A DNA stretch of 64,000 bases from Massilia niastensis DSM 21313 (GTDB lineage: Bacteria > Pseudomonadota > Gammaproteobacteria > Burkholderiales > Burkholderiaceae_D): NCBI RefSeq assembly GCF_000382345.1, contig NZ_KB908083.1, positions 62,001 to 126,000 on the forward strand, written 5' to 3'. Under the pieces are notes generated by a model. It did not search any database. It was not told the DNA's origin and saw nothing but the letters and a program-made list of their open reading frames with translations. A program made the position numbers and the translations under genes. Below, piece after piece: positions 29,863 to 38,050 of this stretch; position 1 is the stretch's first letter; the number at the start of each line of letters is the position of its first letter.

Positions 29863-31599
29863 TCAGCCGAGCTCCGGATCGAACATGAGCCGCTTCCGGC
29901 ACGCCGCCGGCTCCCATGGACGCAAACCCTGTTCCCTGGCCAGGCGAATGCGCTGCACCTTCATCGCATCGATCAGGTCTGACGGAGAAGCGGCGCTCTC
30001 CAGCATCGGCAGGGTTTGTTCAGCTTCGAGAAAAAAACGGTGACGTGCATCGGTACCCGCCGTCAGGAAGGCCTCTTCCCACCATGCGGTGATCCGGTCG
30101 CTGGCCCGCTCCAGCGCAGTCTGCGTGACGAGGCGGTTCGACTTCTCGTTGTTGATCCGCTTCGATGCCGGCATCAAGTTCCAGGCGTCCCCGCAGGGCC
30201 AGGCGGCGAAGGGAAAGCAGTGGTCGATGTCGTAGTCGTCCCGCAGGCGTTGGCCCGACCAGACGCAGTAGACGGACTTGCCCCGGGTGCGAAGCCGTTC
30301 GACGGCGGCACGGGCGAAGCTGGTGTCGCGTTCGGGGTTTGCCCAGGCAAGCAGCGAATACGCAGTCTGGCCGAGTGCCGGGCCGAGTTGCCCCGCGTAG
30401 GACTCCATCAGGCGCACCCATTCCGCAACGAGGACTGGTTCGACCCACACGCTGTAGTGGCTCAGCGCATCCCAGATCTGGAGCGGAACGTGGAACTCGC
30501 CGAAGCTCCACAGGAAAGGGTCGTCGATCGTCAGGCTTGCCGGTGTCGATGTGCGACGCTGGTGCCTGATGTGGAAGATGTTCTCGTCGCTCGCCGGCCA
30601 GCGCAGGTGTTTGACTGGCATGTCGCGTATCAGCCTGGAGATCTCCCACAGGCTGCCATGAAGGTGCCGCGCCGTGTCGTCATGGAACGCCATCCCAGCG
30701 CGCAGGTCCACCGGGCGAATAGGACGTAAGGCCGTGAAGTTGTTGTCCACGAAGCCTGGAGCGTTTCCGGCCCGGTTGGGTGGCATCTGGGGAAGCCCGC
30801 CTTCGATGAGTGGCTTGTACATGCGTAGCCAGAACAGTGCCACCAGGCCCATTGGCAGGACGACGAACTCCGACTCGTGGCGCGCGGCACCCGCCGCGGT
30901 ATCGGCGATCCTGGCGAGGATGCGCAGCAGTGCGATCTTGTAGGTCGATGCCTTGCTGTCTGTGAGGATCAAATGGCGTAGCAGGGGAAGTGCGCCCAAG
31001 CCATCATCCGGTAGCCCAAGAACTGCAGTCGTCCACGAAATGCCCGGCCGGCCCAACCGGTCGGGGCTGTCGTCGGTGCGTACCAGCCTGAGGCCGAACT
31101 GCTGGGCCATCGACGTCAGCTCCGGCAGCGTCACCTCGTACATGGCGCGATCGGTATCGGGTGGGCCGATGCGAAGGCTGATGGCGATGCGCCCATTTGG
31201 CGACAGCAGCGTCGCCAGCTTTCGCAGGGCACGCTGGCGTGCAGCCGGTGGAACGTGCATCCAGACCGCCGAGAGCAGGATCAGATCGAAGGTAAGTCCC
31301 AGCCGGCGTACCTGGGCCAGGTCCGGCAGGCTGTCAGCCAGCCAGTGAATGCGTGGCGAAGGATGGCGCTGGCGCGCCAGCGTGCGCATCGCTTCCGAGG
31401 GCTCGGCGGCGACGACATCGTATCCTTTGGCCGCAAACCAGGCGGCGTCCCTTCCGGAACCGGCGCCGACGTCCAGAATCGTCGCGCCGGGCGGTGGCAG
31501 CAGATCCAGCAGAGCAGGGTGCACATGCTCGAAGGTCAGCGATTCGTACTGGTAGACAAGCTGCTCGGCGTTCTGATCGTAGTGAGGAATGGTCTGCAT
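29863..31599 (-). CDS. Class I methyltransferase fused to HNH endonuclease
   Basis: About 578 aa. Residues 1-210 are a Rossmann SAM-dependent methyltransferase with motif I ILDVGAGSGRD (41-51), an acidic strand-2 end (AAEPSEAM) and LLSAVWMHVPP at motif IV. The DPPY/NPPF motif of DNA amino-methyltransferases is absent, so DNA base methylation is not supported. A middle domain (about 210-430; LRHLILTDSKASTYKIALLRILARIAD begins it) links to a C-terminal HNH nuclease: CVWSGQRLRDDYDIDHCFPF (His460) and WNLMPASKRINNEKS. The start could also be at 31623 (MSRQNTPKV); the Shine-Dalgarno for 31599 is close. It is divergent from the AbiE pair inside the island. A defence role is inferred from domains and context; nothing is known of its target. 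Confidence 0.8.
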   Translation of the reverse strand: MQTIPHYDQNAEQLVYQYESLTFEHVHPALLDLLPPPGATILDVGAGSGRDAAWFAAKGYDVVAAEPSEAMRTLARQRHPSPRIHWLADSLPDLAQVRRLGLTFDLILLSAVWMHVPPAARQRALRKLATLLSPNGRIAISLRIGPPDTDRAMYEVTLPELTSMAQQFGLRLVRTDDSPDRLGRPGISWTTAVLGLPDDGLGALPLLRHLILTDSKASTYKIALLRILARIADTAAGAARHESEFVVLPMGLVALFWLRMYKPLIEGGLPQMPPNRAGNAPGFVDNNFTALRPIRPVDLRAGMAFHDDTARHLHGSLWEISRLIRDMPVKHLRWPASDENIFHIRHQRRTSTPASLTIDDPFLWSFGEFHVPLQIWDALSHYSVWVEPVLVAEWVRLMESYAGQLGPALGQTAYSLLAWANPERDTSFARAAVERLRTRGKSVYCVWSGQRLRDDYDIDHCFPFAAWPCGDAWNLMPASKRINNEKSNRLVTQTALERASDRITAWWEEAFLTAGTDARHRFFLEAEQTLPMLESAASPSDLIDAMKVQRIRLAREQGLRPWEPAACRKRLMFDPELG

Positions 31600-31750
31600 G
31601 ACCTTCGGTGTGTTTTGTCGACTCATCAATTGTATGCCGAAGCATGCTGCCGTAGGGCAATCGATCGGTTTTGCAATCGTAGGCAAATCTAGTGGATTCG
31701 ATACCTTCAGTCTGCATCCAGTTCAGGCACTCCAGAATAGGAGATATTGA

Positions 31751-31790
31751 ACAAAATGTCGGCAAATATGGATAAGTGCCGATGTTTTGT
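31751..31790. promoter_or_regulatory. Inverted repeats upstream of abiEi (candidate autoregulatory operator)
   Basis: ACAAAATGTCGGCA (31751-31764) and TGCCGATGTTTTGT (31777-31790) are inverted copies with 12 of 14 positions matching, 12 bp apart, ending 13 bp before the abiEi ATG. AbiEi antitoxins of characterised systems repress their own operon by binding such repeats. Confidence 0.65.
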
Positions 31791-31803
31791 GTAGACTGGC
31801 TTC

Positions 31804-32409
31804 ATGAGTCAACAAGCTGAACGAATTCTTGAGCTTGCCCGGTCCAAAGGCATACTGCGTACACGAGATGTGGACAGTGCCGGTGCATCGCGCGCACTGC
31901 TGGCCTCGCTGACCGACGAAGGCCGGCTGCTCAAACTCGGCCGAGGCCTGTACACATTGCCCGACCGGTCTGCGTCCGAGTACGAGAGCTTTGCCGAGGT
32001 AACGACACGCAGTGGAAGCGGGGTGCTATGCCTGCTTTCCGCGCTGCGTTTTCATGATCTGACCACGCAGCAGTCATCCGACGTCTGGCTCGCCATACCG
32101 CACAAGGCTCGTGCTCCGCGTTTCGATTATCCGCCGCTACGGGTAGTCCGCATGTCGGGACCGGCGATGACCGAGGGCGTCGAAATTGCAGACCTTGCTG
32201 GCGCCCAGGTGCGCGTGTTCAGCGTGGCGAAGACGGTTGCTGACTGCTTCAAGTTCCGCAACAAGATTGGCCTCGATGTTGCGCTCGAGGCCCTGCGCGA
32301 AGCCTGGAACGGTAAGCGTGCGACGATGGACGAACTGTGGCGCTACGCGGAGATCTGCAGGGTAGCAAACGTCATGCGTCCGTATCTGGAAGCGGTGGGG
32401 GCGGCATGA
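31804..32409 (+). CDS. abiEi: AbiEi-type antitoxin/transcriptional repressor
   Basis: 201 aa. The N-terminal winged-helix (about 1-60: ERILELARSKGILRTRDVDSAG, then LLKLGRGLYTLPD) is the AbiEi_4-type DNA-binding domain. The C-terminal domain (YPPLRVVRMSGPAMTEGVEI, VFSVAKTVADCFKFRNKIG) is the antitoxin part. In characterised AbiE systems this protein represses the operon and neutralises AbiEii without direct binding (type IV toxin-antitoxin). The stop overlaps the toxin start in ATGA, so the pair is translationally coupled. Candidate operator repeats lie just upstream. Confidence 0.92.
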   Translation: MSQQAERILELARSKGILRTRDVDSAGASRALLASLTDEGRLLKLGRGLYTLPDRSASEYESFAEVTTRSGSGVLCLLSALRFHDLTTQQSSDVWLAIPHKARAPRFDYPPLRVVRMSGPAMTEGVEIADLAGAQVRVFSVAKTVADCFKFRNKIGLDVALEALREAWNGKRATMDELWRYAEICRVANVMRPYLEAVGAA

Positions 32410-33263
32410 AAGCAACGAATCGCGCTGCATCGGTTCGCGCACGGCTTCTGAACCGCGCAAGGGCCGACAGGACGGACTTCAACCTGATCCTGACGCGGTA
32501 TTCGCTCGAGCGGCTGCTGTACCGTTTGAGCGTGTCGCCTTGGACCGATCAGTTCCTGCTGAAGGGGGCGCTCCTCTTCGACTTGTGGTTCGACCAGCCG
32601 CACTGGCCAACCCGGGACATCGACTTGCTTGGCTTCGGACCTTCCGAGCTTGACGACCTGATCGAGGTCTTTCAGCAGGTCTGTGTTCAGCCATCCGATG
32701 ACGGGATGGTCTTCGACCAGGGCAGCGTGCAGGCGGCGCGGATTCGCAAGGAAGCCAACTATGAAGGCGTGCGAGTTACACTGCTCGGCACACTGGACGG
32801 TGCGCGCTGCTCGGTGCAGATCGACGTTGGATACGGCGATGCCGTTACGCCTGCAGCAGAACTCGTGCAGTTTCCGGCGCTCCTGGAGGATGTCGCGCCA
32901 CCATCGTTGCGTGCCTATCCCGTGTACACCGTGATCGCCGAGAAGTACGAAGCGATCGTCAGCCTGGGTATGGCCAACACGCGCCTGAAGGATTACTTCG
33001 ACCTGTGGTTCCTTGCCACCTATGCTGAAATCGATGAGGCTGTTCTCCCTCAGGCGATCCAGGCCACGTTTGCCCGCCGCCGAATCGAGGTGCCGAAGGC
33101 GGCGCCCCTCGGGCTATCTGATTCCTTTGCGGTGAGTCCGATCAAACAGCAGCAGTGGCAAGCCTTCCTCTCGAAAAGCAAGCTCATAGCGCCGGGCCTG
33201 ACGGAAGTGACAGCGGAACTACGGCGTCTCTTGGGATTACTCGACAGTGGGGCGGCAGGCTAG
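32406..33263 (+). CDS. abiEii: AbiEii nucleotidyltransferase toxin
   Basis: 285 aa. The nucleotidyltransferase fold shows FLLKGALLFDLWFDQPHWPTRDIDLL: the G-x-L-F strand and the paired acidic residues of RDIDLL. ARCSVQIDVGYGD gives the third acidic residue, and YTVIAEKYEAIVSLGMANTRLKDYFDLW is the family's helical Lys-x-x-D signature. AbiEii toxins transfer nucleotides and arrest growth, giving abortive infection against phage. Preceded directly by abiEi. Its last four bases overlap the end of the convergent alpA-like gene. Confidence 0.93.
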   Translation: MKATNRAASVRARLLNRARADRTDFNLILTRYSLERLLYRLSVSPWTDQFLLKGALLFDLWFDQPHWPTRDIDLLGFGPSELDDLIEVFQQVCVQPSDDGMVFDQGSVQAARIRKEANYEGVRVTLLGTLDGARCSVQIDVGYGDAVTPAAELVQFPALLEDVAPPSLRAYPVYTVIAEKYEAIVSLGMANTRLKDYFDLWFLATYAEIDEAVLPQAIQATFARRRIEVPKAAPLGLSDSFAVSPIKQQQWQAFLSKSKLIAPGLTEVTAELRRLLGLLDSGAAG

Positions 33264-33514
33264 GAGTTGCAGTCTCGGCGGCTAGCACGAATGCACTGCA
33301 CGGCCCACTGCTCGACTTCGCTCTTGATCCATGCCGCCGATCGACCCTGGAGCTTTACTGGTCTTGGGAAAGCGCCCCTCTTGATCGCGTCGTAGACACT
33401 GCTGCGCGACTTCCCGCAGATCGCCATCACCTCCTTCAACCTGATGAACCGAATGTCGGCACGGTTGCTTGATGCGCGCCGCTCGATAACGGTGTCAATC
33501 GCTTGCTGATCCAT
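33260..33514 (-). CDS. AlpA family transcriptional regulator
   Basis: 84 aa. The MerR-like helix-turn-helix of AlpA proteins is visible: IRFIRLKEVMAICGKSRSSVY, DAIKRGAFPRPVKLQGRSAAWIKSEVEQW. AlpA-type regulators are typical of P4-like satellites and integrative islands, where the prototype activates the island integrase or excision. It is convergent with abiEii, overlapping its end by 4 bp. A likely role is control of island excision, by family analogy only. Confidence 0.9.
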   Translation of the reverse strand: MDQQAIDTVIERRASSNRADIRFIRLKEVMAICGKSRSSVYDAIKRGAFPRPVKLQGRSAAWIKSEVEQWAVQCIRASRRDCNS

Positions 33515-34268
33515 GTATGCCTCCAGTGTGAATGTGAGCCGTTGCCCTATGGTCGCATCGGCCAGATTGATTTAGTGCCGCGTCGCCTCGCAGTTGCGTA
33601 AGCGCGTGGCAGGGTCATGTGGTGCGGATGCTGAACGGCAGTTTGACTTCCGGTGACTGCTGAGGTATTGCGCAAATGCCGGTGTCGGCGCCGTTCGCAT
33701 GGAGATCGAACGCGTTGAAGACTGCATTTTTGGGTTCGGTTCTTCGGGCAGGATAGACTAGCGTCTCAAAACGTTAACCTTTGCTCGTTGGGCAAGCGAT
33801 GTTGATTAGGGAGGAGCCGTCCAACAAGGAAGAGCCCCGCTAATGCATCATCATCTACGCCAGAGGCTTTAATCTACCGCTGCCGCCCGAGTAAACATCA
33901 GCGAAGGGAGCGGCATACATCCCTCACGCCGTGGCTTCCCGCTGCCCCAAATATTGCCAGTGCGGGATTTCGAAACAGCGGACCGTAGGCGATAAAGTTC
34001 TATCTGGCTGTCTGTACCGGCACATGTCGTGACGCGTTGGCACTGAATTTGCCTCGAAAGGGTTACCTGTCCTACCCTCGCGAAAGCTGCACAGCGGAAG
34101 TCTTGAACAGCCAAGTCCCAGCGTTTCTTACCCCACAGCCCTAGCTACTACGATACAGGGCTCGTTTCCAGGCTTGCAAAGCGCGAAGGTGCCAAATTGA
34201 ACTGAGCAATGTCATGAATTGCTTTCGGCCAATGAATGCTGATAAGCTTTAGTCTTCTCAGGGAAAAG
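33515..34268. other. Long non-coding stretch separating the two halves of the island
   Basis: About 750 bp without a supportable gene. One 81-codon frame on the minus strand (33869-34114) has no Shine-Dalgarno, no recognisable domain and a composition unlike a protein, so I do not call it. Base composition changes here from GC-rich on the left to AT-rich on the right. It may be the scar of a second insertion or hold the divergent promoter of alpA. Confidence 0.5.
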
Positions 34269-34284
34269 CTGTATTTTTATACAG
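34269..34284. promoter_or_regulatory. LexA (SOS) box upstream of the ABC-3C operon
   Basis: CTGTATTTTTATACAG matches the E. coli LexA consensus CTGTATATATATACAG at 14 of 16 positions, including both CTGT and ACAG half-sites, and is followed by the consensus flank TA. It lies 75 bp before the GTG start. A possible -10 (GATAAT) at 34290-34295 directly follows, so bound LexA would block the promoter. Confidence 0.72.
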
Positions 34285-34359
34285 TATAGGATAATCCCAG
34301 GCGAAAAAAGCGCAACCAATTGTTGTGTCGTCGATCGTTTTTATAAAGATTGGAGCGGT

Positions 34360-35592
34360 GTGAACGTAAAACTCGACTTTGATGCTACGAAGCTTTTTGA
34401 GGCTTTGAAGTACCAGATTCATGTGGCGATTAACTACTGTCATACTCTCGAAAAGCACGACGTGCTATGGATTGAGGTCTTCGGTGACGTGACTGTGGAG
34501 GGGCGTGACCAAGTAGAGATCAAGGACTACGGTGATAGCTTGACCGACGGTCACGAAAATTTTTGGAACACACTCAATAATTGGCTAAAGCCCGATTTTC
34601 GTCACCAACAATATGCCAATCTTATTCTTTTGACGACTCAAGCATATGGCGAGCGTGCGTCGCTAAAGAATTGGGAGCAACTCGATGTCCATGGCCGTCT
34701 GGCTGTACTTAAAACTATTCACGAGGCGGCCGAGGCTAGGTTTGAAAAGGCAAAGCAATCTGCGGATAACGGCGGAAGCAAGCCAAACGATAAGGCCTCT
34801 GACGATGGGAAGATTGAGCGTAAAAGTGTCAATCCATCGGAAGTGCTGAAACTTCAGCGCAAGGTGTTGGCAACGAACGTTCGAGAGTCATTGATGGAAG
34901 CTTTATCTAAGGTCAAGATAATCACGGACCAGCCCGACTTGCTAGGGCTGATTTCCACATACAAAATGCGCTATCTCAAGGGTATCCAACCGCATCGCAT
35001 GGACTCTTTTCTAGATGACCTCTTCGGTTTCATGACCAGCGCTCTTAAGATTACAGGAGGCTGGAGATTTACCGCTGCAGAGTTTGATAAAAAATTCGCT
35101 GAACTTACCGCCCGATACCTTATTGGGTCGTTGAAATTCCCGCGTCTTAACAGCGATGATGTAGAGATCGAAGCCTCCAGAATGGATGTGCGCGATCGCC
35201 TCTATGCCATAAAACTAGATGAAATTGGCAGTGACGAAGAGATCATTCTTCAAGCAACAGCTGACTTGCTTCATGCACAGCAATACATTGCTGAACTGAT
35301 CAAGGACTGCACTACGGCCCAAGAGGACATAGAAGACTACAGCAAGAATCAGCTAAGGATGCATCGATCTAGTCGGTCGAGCTTCATGCGGAAATGTAGT
35401 TCGGCGTGGTCTCATGCTGAGCTACAAAAGGCATCCTGTACTTTTTATGATGAACGTTGCGCCGAAGCTGCTGAGCGCTTTAGTACCTACGATTTCACGC
35501 CTATTGAATTCCGTAATGGAATTTACCATATGTTGGCTGACGAAGAGCCTGCAAGCCCACTTAAGGAGTTTCACTGGAGGCTTTGGAAATGA
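34360..35592 (+). CDS. ABC-3C system effector: PD-(D/E)xK-like nuclease domain + ABC-3C C-terminal domain
   Basis: 410 aa from a GTG start with TGGAG upstream. The first about 110 residues (ALKYQIHVAINYCHTLEKHDVLWIE, then VFGDVTVEGRDQVEIKDYGD) have the layout of a restriction-like fold, with Glu39, Asp43 and the E-x-K pair Glu53/Lys55. This resembles the DUF4297/Cap4-type dsDNA-nuclease domains used as effectors in several immune systems. NLILLTTQAYGERASLKNWEQL follows. The rest, after a charged linker (about 130-155), is all-helical and is taken as the ABC-3C C-terminal adaptor. Gene order with the middle component and ATPase supports this. The stop overlaps the next start in ATGA. AT-rich compared with the host. 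Confidence 0.75.
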   Translation: MNVKLDFDATKLFEALKYQIHVAINYCHTLEKHDVLWIEVFGDVTVEGRDQVEIKDYGDSLTDGHENFWNTLNNWLKPDFRHQQYANLILLTTQAYGERASLKNWEQLDVHGRLAVLKTIHEAAEARFEKAKQSADNGGSKPNDKASDDGKIERKSVNPSEVLKLQRKVLATNVRESLMEALSKVKIITDQPDLLGLISTYKMRYLKGIQPHRMDSFLDDLFGFMTSALKITGGWRFTAAEFDKKFAELTARYLIGSLKFPRLNSDDVEIEASRMDVRDRLYAIKLDEIGSDEEIILQATADLLHAQQYIAELIKDCTTAQEDIEDYSKNQLRMHRSSRSSFMRKCSSAWSHAELQKASCTFYDERCAEAAERFSTYDFTPIEFRNGIYHMLADEEPASPLKEFHWRLWK

Positions 35593-36050
35593 CTAGAGGC
35601 CCTGTTGAACACCTTTTTACGCTTCATCGCTCACCTATTGCATTAGCTCCAGTCATTCATCAGTTCTTCGCCAGCTCTCAGCCTCGCGAAAGAGATTTTC
35701 TGCTCAGCTATTTAGTGCTTCCTATGGTGTTATACCCTGCTATGCAGGAATATCTTCTTACTGTAAGGAAAACTAGCAATCTTCGGACCCTCTGTAAAGA
35801 GCAGTCTAGGCTTGTGGGATTGACTCGAAACGCTCAGCAGTTCAAACCGCTGACTCACGCTGCAATGCTTGTTCTTAAAGCAGAGGGAAAGATTGAAATC
35901 ACGGATGGCTTGACGGTGAAGACAGCAGGCGATGTCACGACAGATAATGCCAACCCAAATCAACTTGAAGCCGCTCGCCGACTGTCTATCATTTTCGCTG
36001 AAGTCGATATTGTTTCCATTTACAGGACGTTAGGATTTAAGTCGCTATGA
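35589..36050 (+). CDS. ABC-3C system middle component
   Basis: 153 aa. It matches the pattern of the three-component ABC system middle component: a helical protein with PIALAPVIHQFFASSQP, LLSYLVLPMVLYPAMQEYL and NAQQFKPLTHAAMLVL, ending in ARRLSIIFAEVDIVSIYRTLGFK. Family members are proposed to connect the ATPase with the effector; no experimental structure is assumed here. GGAGG lies 8 nt before the ATG at 35589. It overlaps both neighbours by ATGA junctions, so the three proteins are probably made in fixed ratio. Confidence 0.82.
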   Translation: MTRGPVEHLFTLHRSPIALAPVIHQFFASSQPRERDFLLSYLVLPMVLYPAMQEYLLTVRKTSNLRTLCKEQSRLVGLTRNAQQFKPLTHAAMLVLKAEGKIEITDGLTVKTAGDVTTDNANPNQLEAARRLSIIFAEVDIVSIYRTLGFKSL

Positions 36051-38050
36051 AATGCTTTCTGCGATACATCGGTGTCGTTGACATCAAAGAGAAGCTTCAC
36101 TATGTACGTTTCGAGTCTGGGCTCAATGTAATCACCGGTAAGTCCTCCACTGGCAAAAGTGCGATCCTTGAAATATTCGATTATTGTCTAGGTAGTACCG
36201 AAGATACTATTCCCGTGGGCAAAATCACTGAGCGAGCCGAGATGTTCTTCATCGCGCTGCAATTTCCCGGTTACTTTCTCGTAGCTGGACGGAAGAAGAA
36301 ATCGGAACGCTGCTTCCTGTTAGAGGTACAAGGTACCGATGCAGATCAACTGTTAAAATTCATCGAGCGACCGAAAGCATTTTTCGATCCCAAACACTAC
36401 ATGCCGCTTTCTGACTTTAAGAAAAGCATCGGGAGGTATTTTGGGATCACTTTGGAAAATGTTGATGAAGATCCATTCCTCAAAGCGGTAGGTCGCAAAA
36501 AATCTCCAACTCCGTCAGTTCGGAGTTTTTTGTCCTTCATGCTTCAGCACCAGAATTTGATTGCTAACAAGCATGCAATCTTTTATCGCTTTGACGAGAA
36601 GGAAAAGCGCGACCAAGCAATCAACCATTTTAAAATCCTCATGGGCCTTGTCGATGAAAACTATTTCGACCTTTATAAGGAATTCGAGGTTGCAAAATAC
36701 GAGCTTAACAAACTCCAGGCACAAATTCCAAAGCAGGCACAGCGTAGAGAAGCGGCTATTGCTTCTTATAATCGCCACTTAACCGATTTCGAGAGCTTGG
36801 CCGGCTTTTCACTTGTGAATGCCACGGCTGAAGAGATATATCTAAAGCCAAAGCTATTTCTAAAATTAATTTCCGAACGCTCGATTAAAATTGATGTTCT
36901 TTCGGATAAAATCGAAATACGCCGGGGGGAACTACAAGCACAGCAATCGAACGCCCTTGTAAAGAAGCGTAAGCTTCAGGGCCAAGTTAGGATGATTAAT
37001 GACTCAATCACATCGGCAACTCAATTTAGCCTGGGCATGATGGCGGAAAGGTTGCCAGTGTCCACGGTGTTATCTGAGGCCTACTGTCCTCTGTGTGAAA
37101 CTCACAGTTCAACTCCTGCTGTTGAAGCCAACAAGCTTGTAGGTGCTATTGAGTGGCTAAACAAGGAGCTCAAACTCTCTTCCTATGCCCGAGAGAGCTT
37201 CGCGGATGAGCGCCGAAAGCTCTTGAATGAACTCAACGTTGTAAATGAGGAGCTTCGTCACATTCAGGCCGATATCCGGCCGTTCGATGAAGAAATCGAA
37301 AGGCTCAAAACTTCAAAATCGATTAATGAACAGGCGACAAAAGCCAAGCTCCGACTGGAGATCGCTATTCAAGATCAGTTGGCTAAACCTGAATCAGAGC
37401 TATCTGAGCAAGAAAAACTTTGGCTCAAAGAGGTGGAACGACTTGCTGGGCTACTCGCTCAATACGACATTAAAGATAGGCTCCATCTATTGAGTCAAGA
37501 TATCGATGCTAAAATGTGCGAGCTCGGCAACCACTTTGACTTTGAGGAAACGTACAAACCTTCGGCACTTCGGTTCGATATAGAGACGTTTGATCTGTGG
37601 TATCAGCAGGATGCTAAAACGCGCGTTTATCTCCGGTCAATGGGAAGTGGTGCGAATTGGCTGTACTCCCACTTGGTCCTATTTATGGCATTACACTACC
37701 AATTCGCCGCGCGTTCAGAGAGTGGCTGTAAAATTCCGCCAATCCTCTTCTTGGATCAACCTACCCAAGTTTACTTCCCGGCGTCTTTAGATGATGCGGA
37801 TGAATTCGACGCTGGGGTGTTGGCCAAGCAAGCTAAGCGCGAGGACGACGTTGATGAAGATATGAAGGCCGTGACCAACATGTTTACTCAACTCGCGAAA
37901 TTTTGCGCAGAGACAGGTAAGCGCACTGGCGTGATCCCTCAAGTCATCGTATCGGACCACGCTGACAAGCTCTTGCTCGGCGAGGGATATAGATTTCAAG
38001 ATTACGTCCGCGCGATCTGGCGCACGCGTGGCTTCATTTCGGAAAATTGA
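36047..38050 (+). CDS. ABC-3C system ATPase (DUF3732-type, Rad50/SMC-like)
   Basis: 667 aa. Walker A GKSSTGKS (31-38) follows an N-terminal strand set (FESGLNVIT). The ABC signature region is SMGSGANWLYSHL (about 531-543) and Walker B is PPILFLDQP (564-572). Between them lie long charged helices (about 200-330 and 360-500), predicted to form a coiled coil, interrupted at its tip by a CPLC motif (Cys347, Cys350) that resembles a Rad50 zinc hook. This is the expected layout of an SMC/Rad50-like DNA-sensing ATPase. The C-terminal part ends with IPQVIVSDHADKLLL, matching a D-loop/H-loop position. Third gene of the operon, coupled by ATGA. Confidence 0.87.
   Translation: MKCFLRYIGVVDIKEKLHYVRFESGLNVITGKSSTGKSAILEIFDYCLGSTEDTIPVGKITERAEMFFIALQFPGYFLVAGRKKKSERCFLLEVQGTDADQLLKFIERPKAFFDPKHYMPLSDFKKSIGRYFGITLENVDEDPFLKAVGRKKSPTPSVRSFLSFMLQHQNLIANKHAIFYRFDEKEKRDQAINHFKILMGLVDENYFDLYKEFEVAKYELNKLQAQIPKQAQRREAAIASYNRHLTDFESLAGFSLVNATAEEIYLKPKLFLKLISERSIKIDVLSDKIEIRRGELQAQQSNALVKKRKLQGQVRMINDSITSATQFSLGMMAERLPVSTVLSEAYCPLCETHSSTPAVEANKLVGAIEWLNKELKLSSYARESFADERRKLLNELNVVNEELRHIQADIRPFDEEIERLKTSKSINEQATKAKLRLEIAIQDQLAKPESELSEQEKLWLKEVERLAGLLAQYDIKDRLHLLSQDIDAKMCELGNHFDFEETYKPSALRFDIETFDLWYQQDAKTRVYLRSMGSGANWLYSHLVLFMALHYQFAARSESGCKIPPILFLDQPTQVYFPASLDDADEFDAGVLAKQAKREDDVDEDMKAVTNMFTQLAKFCAETGKRTGVIPQVIVSDHADKLLLGEGYRFQDYVRAIWRTRGFISEN

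Noticed and set aside
33869-34114. 81-codon frame on the minus strand in the island
   Set aside because: No ribosome-binding site, no recognisable domain, and composition unlike neighbouring genes.
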